Assembly: GCA_036925085.1 (NCBI GenBank)
Contig: JAUPFP010000003.1
Location: 5,111,979 to 5,175,978, forward strand
Direction of reading: 5' to 3'
From: Brachycybe producta
Lineage: Eukaryota > Arthropoda > Diplopoda > Playtdesmida > Andrognathidae
Length of the DNA: 64,000 bases
Both the position numbers and the translations under genes were made by a program. Below are positions 45,382 through 55,525 of the stretch, in pieces (positions within the stretch are counted from its first letter, which is position 1; the number at the start of each line of letters is the position of its first letter). The notes under the pieces were generated by a model. It made no database searches. It worked only from the letters and a program-made list of their open reading frames with translations, and had not been told where the DNA came from.

Positions 45382-45536
45382 TTAAGAATTGGACTTCATT
45401 CTGGATCAGTTTTGGCGGGTGTCGTTGGTGTAACAATGCCAAGGTATTGTCTTTTCGGAAACAATGTCACGATAGCTAACAAATTCGAATCCGGAAGTGA
45501 ACCTCTGAAGATCAACGTCAGTCCGACAACATACGA
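45382..45536 (+). CDS. GUCY1A: Soluble guanylate cyclase alpha subunit, exon: catalytic core
   Basis: It starts in phase 0 ([20 protein letters not shown]) and ends two bases into a Glu codon. It encodes [20 protein letters not shown] and INVSPTTYE. The 'NNVTIANKF' segment has Lys where beta subunits have the transition-state Arg, as expected for alpha; catalysis needs a beta partner. The acceptor is TGTACACAG. The donor GA followed by GTGAGT is near consensus. Confidence 0.94.
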
Positions 45537-46019
45537 GTGAGTATATACAGTCAAACAATTGATTGATTTTTTTTTTCTTCTTCGTGCCACATATCGATCG
45601 TACACGTTTCTTAATGTTATATTATTGCAACACTCCAAAAGTCTTATTCAAAAAATTGTAATTGGTTCTGTTTGTGTTCGCCTTTTCATATATATTTGTT
45701 TTTTCAAGAAATTTCTCTAGATTGAACGATAAGTTCCCACACACAATGAGCTAGTTAGGTTTAGTTCACACCACGAATTAATTAATGCAAGTTTGCGCTT
45801 CTTCTTTAAACTATGCACATGCTCAACAGAGAGCGGTTTTTATTACACGGGCTTGGAATTTTGTTTAAAAAAAAGCGAAATTTGGGCTGAATTGAAGACA
45901 AAACTCAAAGAATTCGGAAAAAGAATTGGCAAAGAAAAAAAAAATATCAATTGTATTCCATAAAAAATTCCAAAATAATTTTAAAACATATAACTTTTTG
46001 TATTCAAATGTCAGCATGA
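45537..46019. other. Start of the 18.2-kb last intron, no element recognised
   Basis: Non-coding. The intron runs 45537-63715 and holds the minisatellite, (AT)n tract, LTR retrotransposon and several MITEs listed separately. Confidence 0.5.
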
Positions 46020-46880
46020 TTAAATTGGGTGTGTGCCATTTGACCTAAAGATCTTGCCCAACGGACAGTTGCAATAACGCCATTTGCCCTAAAGGGACAT
46101 GTGCCCTAAACACTTGTGCTAAAATCATTTGCCCTAAAGGGACATGTGCCCTGAACACTTGTGCTAAAATCATTTGCCCTAAAGGGACATGTGCCCTAAA
46201 CACTTGTGCTAAAATCATTTGCCCTAAAGGGACATGTGCCCTAAACACTTGTGCTAAAATCATTTGCCCTAAAGGGACATGTGTCCTAAACACTTGTGCT
46301 AAAATCATTTGCCCTAAAGGGACATGTGTCCTAAACACTTGTGCTAAAATCATTTGCCCTAAAGGGACATGTGCCCTAAACACTTGTGCTAAAATCATTT
46401 GCCCTAAAGGGACATGTGCCCTAAACACTTGTGCTAAAATTATTTGCCCTAAAGAGGCATTTGCCCTAAATAGACAGTTGCCCTAAATAGACAGTTGCCC
46501 TAAATAGACAGTTGCCCTAAATAGACAGTTGCCCTAAATAGACAGTTGCCTAAATAGACAGTTGCCCTAAATAGACAGTTGCCCTAAATAGACATTTGCC
46601 CTAAATAGACATTTGCCCTAAATAGACAGTTGCCCTAAATAGACATTTGCCCTAAATAGACATTTGCCCTAAATAGACATTTGCCCTAAATAGACAGTTG
46701 CCCTAAATAGACATTTGCCCTAAATAGACAGTTGCCCTAAATAGACAGTTGCCCTAAATAGACAGTTGCCCTAAATAGACAGTTGCCCTAAATAGACAGT
46801 TGCCCTAAATAGACATTTGCCCTAAATAGACAGTTGCCCTAAAGGAGACAGAGCAAATGCCCCTTTAAGGCAAATGGTTC
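46020..46880. repeat. Second TTTGCCCTAAA minisatellite with two periods
   Basis: 46081-46450 holds about eight 45-bp units (CATTTGCCCTAAAGGGACAT, GTGCCCTAAACACTTGTGCT, AAAAT). 46465-46845 then holds about 22 units of a 17-bp repeat (TAAATAGACAGTTGCCC, with T/G alternation in ACAGTT/ACATTT). The right edge inverts (GCCCCTTTAAGGCAAATGGT). The core motif is shared with 38553-39530. Open frames on the - strand are by-products. Confidence 0.9.
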
Positions 46881-48169
<1,289 letters not shown>

Positions 48170-48353
48170 CAGGCATTTAGAAATCGGGACGAACACAAGT
48201 TGGCTCCGCCCTTTTTATGACGACCGGCAAAAGGGACGACGTTGAAAAGGGTGGAGCATGTGACGTCAGACTACATAACCAACCAATTGGAAGTTGTGTT
48301 CGTCATAAAAAGGGCGAAGCCAACTTGTGTTCGTCCCGATTTCTAAATGCCTG
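48170..48353. mobile_element. GGCTCCGCCC palindromic MITE, complete copy
   Basis: The left arm AGGCATTTAGAAATCGGGAC, then GAACACAAGTTGGCTCCGCC, is exactly or nearly mirrored at the right end. The centre contains a GTGACGTCAGAC motif. Related copies are at 60415-60594 (left end truncated) and 15436-15520. Confidence 0.85.
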
Positions 48354-48626
48354 TCTGGCCAAGGTGGTAAGGCGAAAAAAAAAAATTTTTGAAATTTTTC
48401 AAAAAAAAATATTTTTTGAATTTTTTTAATACTTTTTAACGTCAGTGATTGTAAAGTTCAGACGGATTTATAAAATATATGTATATTTAACAAAGTATAA
48501 AACCAACTAAAACCAAACATTAATTTTTTTCTAATATTTTTTTTCTAACATTATTTATTTTTCTAATATTAAAATTCTAATCCAAAGCAAAAAGTTGTTT
48601 GAAACAATTATTAAGAGGGTAGTCAC

Positions 48627-49312
48627 TGTAACACCCTGTAAATCGTGATCCCGCCAAAACCATAGCCTGGGGGGTAAACAACTCTCAACCGTCCCTCCCT
48701 CCTCTCTGACTCACCTTTCTGACTCATGCCCAAGTGGCGGATTGATACATAAAGGACCATGGTCACTTGGACCTGGTTACACCTCGCAGGTGTACACAGG
48801 TCCAAGGTATAAAAGGACCATGTTCCTCTTTGTTCCTCAGTTCTTTCCTTTGCCTGTTTTTGCGATACATTCCAAATCATGGGCCTGAGGATTTCCAGTT
48901 AGTATATTACTATTCACCCTTGTATCTGTACTTCTTACAAGGAATGAATAAAAGTGTTGTAACAAGAAGTAGCGTTGTCTCTATGTTTATGTAAATAACT
49001 TCTCTTCAGAGGCCGGAGGTTTCATAGGGCAGGAGCTATACGATTCTCAGCAGCTACAACATCTTCTCTAGTCGGAATACCGATGGAGAAGATGTATATC
49101 AGCATCAACCGGAAGAGAGAGAGATGGCCGCCACTCTCCTGCATCGATTTCACCCCCATGCAGAAGAGTGACTACAATCTATCTCCATCCAGCTCTCTCT
49201 ACAGCTCGGATCTTCTCTGTGCAGGTGTCATACTGCTCAGAGAAGAAACGAAAAGTAGAAAATGTCATCTAAAGGTTGGTAATAAAATATTGGTTGATGT
49301 CAAAAGCTCACA
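48627..49312 (+). repeat. 5' LTR
   Basis: It starts TGTAACACCCTG and ends AAAGCTCACA. Landmarks are a 10-bp inverted repeat CTTGGACCTG/CAGGTCCAAG (48766-48775/48797-48806) enclosing ACACCTCGCAGGTGT, a TATA box TATAAAAG at 48808-48815, and AATAAA at 48947-48952 in GAATGAATAAAAGTG. The U5 portion contains short open frames without meaning. Transcription should start about 30 bp after the TATA box. Confidence 0.95.
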
Positions 49313-49314
49313 TT

Positions 49315-49332
49315 TGGTGGAGGTGCGGGGTA
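49315..49332 (+). promoter_or_regulatory. Candidate tRNA primer-binding site
   Basis: Two bases after the LTR comes TGGTGGAGGTGCGGGG, beginning TGG as expected for pairing to a tRNA CCA end. Which tRNA would pair is not known to me. Confidence 0.5.
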
Positions 49333-49429
49333 TAGCTCCATCTGCCTTCTCCGACCTGTAAACAGAAGCCGTCCTTTGTCCTAAGTCTCGTGACTGTGCC
49401 TCACGAGGCTTCGTCCGTCCTTTCTATGT

Positions 49430-49800
49430 TGGAGCCACGTATGGAGACCCTCGATAGCGTCAAAGTCAACCGCGTGGCGCCTGTCTGTAAAACCGCGTAT
49501 GGAGACCCTCGATCACGTCAAAGTCACCCGGCGGCGTCCTTTGTGTTGGAACCACGTGTGGAGACCCTCGATAGCGTCAAAGTCGACCACGTGGCGCCTT
49601 TGTAAAACCGCGTATGGAGGCCCTCGATCACGTCAAAGCCAACCGCGCGGCGTCCTTTGTGTTGGAACCACGTATGGAGGCCCTCGATAGCGTCAAAGCC
49701 AACCGCGTGGCGCCTTTTTATGTTGGGACCATGTATGGAGGCCCTCGATCACGTCAAAGCCAACCGCATGGTACCGTTTTTGTGGAATCGCGAAAGAGAC
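49430..49800 (+). repeat. Leader tandem repeat (~59-bp units)
   Basis: TATGGAG(A/G)CCCTCGAT starts six units at about 49440, 49499, 49557, 49614, 49673 and 49735. Units alternate between GATAGCGTCAAAG and GATCACGTCAAAG, and between ACCACGTATGG and ACCGCGTATGG, so the true period is about 118 bp. It lies in the untranslated leader and may be structural. Confidence 0.85.
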
Positions 49801-51649
49801 TTGTGGCTACACACACCACGTGTCGACCGCGCGATTCTGTGTCCTGTCCTTAGAGACACATGTTAAAGGAACTGCTGCATCGACATCCATTAAGCACGTG
49901 GGCAACACCTTGGTAGTAGTTCTTTGACACATGTGTTTCCGTCCGTGTTTTTGTATTTTATGTTTCCATTACAATCACCCACTGTCACCTTCACTCTTCT
50001 TTAATTTTCAAAGTGAAACCCACACCACGTGGGCAACACTTTAAACAAATTCTTCTTACTCTCCGAGAGGAGTTTGCAGTCTCATTATGAGATGAGCAAA
50101 CAAATCTCATCTACTAATCTATTCATCTATTAATAGGCTTTTAAAGGACGTGTGTGTCTTTTAAAATGTCCTATTATCTTCACTCTTCATCTTTAATTTT
50201 CAAGCAAGATTCTCCCTAACTCTATCTCATTGTTAGGGGGCTTACAAGCTTAAAACACTTTTTCTAGCCACGTGGGACTTTCTTGTCCCCCCTTTTTCTT
50301 TGTTCTTTGTTTTTACACTTGTGTTTCCCTTGGGACCCTCTATGTCCCAAGTCATGTTCTTCAATTTCTTCATCATCATCACCTCAATGCATCATCACAT
50401 GAACTTTCTCCATTGGACAGCACTGAAGCCCGGCCGCCATCTTGGATCGACCGGACACTCTTCAAAAAGCGCCAATGGAGCGGTTTTTCGCTCCATGTGA
50501 CTCATTGTTGTACCTTCTCTCATCTTTTTGTGTCCTCTTCTCTTTTCCTCTCTTCCAGAGGGTTGCACTCACGTGCCCCCTGGCGGAGTTCCTCTTGTCA
50601 GAGAAAACTTCTCCTTTTCTTTGAATTTTCTCTCTTTTTGTGTCTTTCTCCTGGCCACCATAAAAACGTGCCCCGGAGGAACTTTTCAATCATCAATTTT
50701 TGGACATTGCAATAAACTGAACCGGAAGTGGCCACCACAGCGCCACCTACGGACTTCTTCATTCTACTCAACATAGTCCCTCACTGGGCACTGACTCTGT
50801 CTTTTTCATCCAGAGCCATCCAGCAGTGAGGACTCAAAATTTCTTCAGTCTGAACATTTCTTCTGGTTCACCAAGTATTTAGCTTGTTGAACACACTTCA
50901 ATTTCTACACTGTTTTACTGTTTTAATAAAACTAAATTAAAACTTTTGATGTGCGGGCACCGCACCTAAGTTTTAAACTTTCAAAGTAAAACAGCTTTCT
51001 TTTCTTGCTTCTTTGGAGAGTTCAGCCATCTTGAACTTCTCCTTTGTTTGTGCATTTAAAAAGTTCAGCCATCTTGAACTTTTTATTTTTGTGTGTTCTT
51101 TACACACACACTCTTCTTTTCTAATTCACTTTCCGCAGTGCAATTTCGATTGGGTGGTGTACCACGCTCGAGGTTGTATTGTACATCTGCTGTTTCTTTA
51201 TTGAGGTTTTTGGAATTCTCGTAACCTCCACGTGGTTGCCAAATACCACGTGTCGAGAGAGATCCTTCTAAAATCTGACACTCAATAAAGAACTCACGAC
51301 GCTACACCAGTTGGGAACCAAAACTCGTCACACGCCCAACTGAGAACACGATACAACCATCACCACACTAACGGAGTGAACGGCCACTTCGTTATACACG
51401 TCACAAGCTTAGGTAATCTATCGTTACTCAGTGTATAAGAGTACGATAGTGTCGGTTGCCGACAAGCACTAAATTACCGACGCACAGTGACAACACCGAC
51501 CTACAAACTGAACGAGTCCCATCATACTGGAACCGAAAAGTATAGCTCAGAGTGTACTCGAGAACCCTCGGAGCTGCACACAACGACTTGGACTTCGCCG
51601 GACTCGTTCATCACCGCACATTCACATTACACAAGCCACATCATTAATC
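49801..51649 (+). other. Retrotransposon leader without a convincing gene
   Basis: The open frame 50272-50715 overlaps others in different frames and has no domain. Notable words are repeated CCACGTGG/CACGTG hexamers and AAAAAGTTCAGCCATCTTGA followed by ACTTTTT (hairpin, about 51058-51084), whose core GTTCAGCCATCTTGAACTT also occurs at 51019-51040. Confidence 0.6.
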
Positions 51650-54031
51650 ATGGCTACCTCACACGACAATACGGGGTCCCTGTCTGATCACCAGGGTTCA
51701 CACGAAGATCTGTTGGAAGTACCCGTGACTACTGATGTGACACCACCGCCGCGGCCGACTGGGGCCGAGTTTGACCACCTGTCACAACAAGTGGCTGCAC
51801 TCTCGACTCGTATGTCTCAGCTCATAGATGACCGATTCACACCGAATCGACCAACTACACCACGGCGGACAACACGCACACACCGACTTCGCGACGATGA
51901 CTCGGACGCCTCTTCAGCCCCCTATGTTGGCTACAGAGAGCGTCACGATCGTTACGAAAGACATTACACACCGCACACACGTCCTCTACCGCGAAACCCT
52001 GACTGGCAACAACAAGGGCAGTCAGATGATCCGCGTCACAGAGATGAGCGTGCGGAAATACCGATTATGACACGTGCTGATTCTCCTCACTCGCTTGTCC
52101 GGGTTGCACGTAGCGGTCGCCGCTCGGTACCCCCGGAACAACAGCCTCACCAAGGAGCGACACAAGGCACTTCAGTTTACGCGCCACATTTTCCACCGCA
52201 AGGGGTAGGTCTGATGTCGGCTGGAATGCCAAACGTCCAGGATGGCATCTATCGACCAACCCCCAGAGAACCCTCCGTGGAAGAATTCAATAAGAAATAC
52301 AGCGGTCGCCACCCAGCCGACTCAATCCAAAAATTCAACGGATTGACAGGTTTCCGTCCCTTCCTGGAAGAATTCGAGGAAGTGGCACACCTGTACGGTT
52401 GGAAAGACCACCACAAGGAGGAATACATCACGGGGTGTTTCACTGGGGCCGCCCGTACGTGGCTGAGTAAACTGAGGTATGAGCTTCAGGACATTCCTTG
52501 GCCAGCACTGAGAGTACAGATGGTAGATACGTTCGGGAAGCCGAACGAACTGGCCATCTTGGAGAAAAAGTACACAGAGATGCTCCAGAAGGAAGGTGAG
52601 AGTACACAAGCTTTCATCTGGGAGTTTATGATACTCGGCGACCGAGTTTACCCGCAACTTGACGATCAGCTGCGTATAAGCCAGTTGCGCCGCGCTCTAC
52701 ATCCCACCATACAGAACGCCGCGCATCACGCATCTACGACGTCGTTCAAGGACTTCGCAAACGCCGTCCTCAATATGGAGGTGGTCTTGCTGTCCTTGGA
52801 TAAATGACCGACGGAACCAAAACCCGCAGCTGATTCACAGTCGGGTAAAGGAGCATCGAAGACCGACCAGGAGCCGGCGGCAGCCGCCAGCCCTAAAGAC
52901 AAACCACACCAGTCTAGGCATGATAAAAAGCCTAGTCAAACTGCTGCCACCAATTCAAACCGACATTCTGCAGCGGACCCCCAACCAGAGACCACTCGCA
53001 CGTTCGACAAGAGTAAGTCGACGTGTTATAATTGTGGCAAATTGGGGCATTTCGTTCGTGAGTGTCGGCAACCAAAGAAGAAGGTTGCAATCAAGCAGTT
53101 TGGGGAGCCGGTTACCGACTATGACATCAAAGGAGAGGTGCCTGAAACGGATATCATCACCGAAGACGGCATTGAGTTTGCCCTGATAAGAGTGGCGGGA
53201 CAAATCCGCCGGATCCCTCTTCCAGCAGCAGACTCAGCCGCCGGAGCACCTACTCCTGATAAACCCGACAACGACAGCTCTGACGACTCTGAGGATATAC
53301 CAGTCAAGGTGCTCGACCGGGCTCCTGCACATAAATGGACCCCGGACGAGCTAATCGTTTGGCAGGACACGCTCGACGTCCTTAAACAATCCACCAAGGA
53401 GATTGGGTGCCGTGAAAATAAAACAATAGCCATCATGGCTCCCGGAACCCAATCGCCGACGAAGGGCCACTCCTGCTGCCGAAGACTAATGACAACGGTG
53501 TATGAGCAGCTGGTAAGCAGCTGTTCACCTCAAGAAGTCGGAGACTATGATGCCAGCGACAAGAACCCACGCATCGCCGTCACAATCAACGGAAAGAGTA
53601 TACGAATGCTCGCGGACACCGGAGCTACGGGCAGCGTTATCACCATTGAACTCGCGCAGGAACACAAGTTCGAAATCGAGCCTGTGTTAATCCCACCCAA
53701 CATTCAGGGTGTGGGAGGCCAAAGGATCACCGTGGTGGGACGACTCGCCGCGACGGTTCAGCTGGGCCCCCACGCTGTGCGAGGGCACTTACTAGTGATT
53801 ACCGGCCGGCACGAAGCCATCTTAGGCCGAGATCTAGGCCGGGCTCTGCACTTAGCTGTGTCCATGACAACAAATAAAGTATACGTGGAGGACGATCTCT
53901 TCGAGTCCACACTCCGACAAAAATGCATCGAAGCACACATCGGATGGGCTCTGGGAGAAACTTCCGTAGAGGCCCCTGGCAAATCTGCCAGCACCTCTAA
54001 GGAAAACCTCGAAACTCCACCCCGTAAGTGA
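51650..54031 (+). CDS. Gag and aspartic protease of the LTR element, with one in-frame UGA
   Basis: ATG 51650 opens a 385-codon frame ending at UGA 52805-52807. The same frame then stays open to 54031. Residues ~215-370 look like a Ty3/gypsy-type capsid: FNGLTGFRPFLEEFEEVAHL, CFTGAARTWLSKLRYEL, PWPALRVQMVDTFGKP. Downstream of the UGA come a zinc knuckle CYNCGKLGHFVREC (53024-53065, C-x2-C-x4-H-x4-C) and a retropepsin with MLADTGATGSVI (catalytic DTG at 53615-53623) and HEAILGRDLGRAL. The UGA separates capsid from nucleocapsid and protease. It may be read through or be a recent nonsense change. No pol follows. The N-terminal third is Pro/Arg/Gln-rich. Confidence 0.85.
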
Positions 54032-55421
54032 CGACGAAAGCAACGGCCACCCACGCTGTCAAGAAACCAAACGCGACGAAAATAAAACAATAATTCACCA
54101 GTGTTTATTTCATGACTATGGAAATAAACACCAGCAACCGTCAAATATCAACAATAGAAGAGCGGGAGGAATTTGAGAATTGTTGTGTTAAGAAACAACT
54201 GAGGACAGTTGTCAAGAGGTGGGGGAGGGGATAAAAGGAACCCCCCAACGAATAAACAACCCCACAGCATCAACAACCCCTCTAAACACTCTCAAATAAC
54301 TCCCAAAACTCTACAAAATTCATACAACTTTAATTTTCGAAACACTTTTAAACTTTTCAAAATGGCCGCCAATATTTACATATTGGCAACCATTTCAAAC
54401 ATGCAATAAACTACACCGGAACCACGTGGCCTTCACACACAACTGTCAACCACGTGGTACACCTGGGAAAAACGCCGAAGGCTAGTCAAGGACGTTCAGA
54501 AGAAAAATCAAGAGCCATAAAAGGGTCAGCAAAGGAAAAACACCGTGCTCCCCTTTATTATGGACGGACGTCATTGACCATGCTGTTGACAGTAGAAGGA
54601 TAGAAACTTCAAAGAGACAATTGCTCTGGGGGCCAGACCAATGCACTGGGACTTCAAAGAAAAAAAACAAACAACAAAAAACTGCTGGCCATAAACAAAT
54701 AAAAAAGGAAGAAAATCAGTTTTGAGGATTTTGTGAGAGCGGACACCTTCAATTAAAAAATAAAATTGAAGAACCTGTCACCCTCTCAATTAAGATCGAA
54801 TTGTGGGACACCAACTCCTGCCCCACTCCCCCCTAAAAATAATAACAAACAGCAAGGTACATTAGTAACCTTGCTGACCTATTCTTTCCAAAAAAAAGGC
54901 ATTAAGGAAAAGAAGGGGAGAAAGTTAATGGGCAACTTCACACCTCGGTGTGAAATAAAATAACGGCCCTTCTCCCTCGAGATTCCTTAGTCCTTTTGTT
55001 TATCTAAAAATAATAAACAGGACCGACTCTGATAAGAATTAGATCAACACCTCTCACATCTAATGTCGGTGGGACAACCCCCACCCCCAATAAATAAAGT
55101 CGTGAAGAAACCAATTAGAGTAAGGTGTCTTATTCTAAAAGGGGCCGGCCCTTCTAACTTTTAAAATTAAAAAAGAAAAATGACCAAACTTGGTCAATTA
55201 CCACTCGATTTGCTCTCTTCAAAGAAGCACTCGTTTTTGTTCATCTCTTTATGCTCGATCTTCTTCAATCATCAAATCTTCAATCTACTTCTGTGCCAAG
55301 TTCCAAATTTTAATTTCGAACTTCTTCAGTTTTTGTTGTTAAACCAAAACTTGAGTGCCACCTTCAAGCCTTTGAACTCACGTGCAGTGCATCAGACCTT
55401 CAGAACTTTTTGGACCTCTTG
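54032..55421 (+). other. Spacer between the two coding regions of the LTR element
   Basis: AT-rich relative to the coding parts, with stops in all frames. There is no reverse transcriptase motif. It contains 'GCAATAAACTACACCGGAAC', which echoes the leader word 'GCAATAAACTGAACCGGAAG' (about 50710), and two CCACGTGG sites near 54424 and 54451. Confidence 0.6.
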
Positions 55422-55464
55422 AAATAATAACAAAGTGATCGGGGACCGATTTCTGTTATTATTT
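55422..55464 (+). promoter_or_regulatory. Stable hairpin upstream of the second frame
   Basis: AAATAATAACA (55422-55432) pairs exactly with TGTTATTATTT (55454-55464), and an inner ATCGG/CCGAT stem nests within. It ends about 60 nt before the likely start codon at 55526. It could be an RNA structure controlling expression of the second frame; this is inference. Confidence 0.6.
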
Positions 55465-55525
55465 GGAAGTAATCACCAGCAGCGGGACTTTTGAAAAAGT
55501 AAGAACTTTTAAACTCTTGAGAAAT

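Noticed and set aside
46045-46428. 127-residue - strand repeat frame
   Set aside because: It is a product of the 45-bp repeat unit; no independent coding evidence.
50272-50715. Leader open frame as an envelope-like gene
   Set aside because: Overlapping frames of similar length, no signal peptide plus anchor architecture, and composition like the leader.
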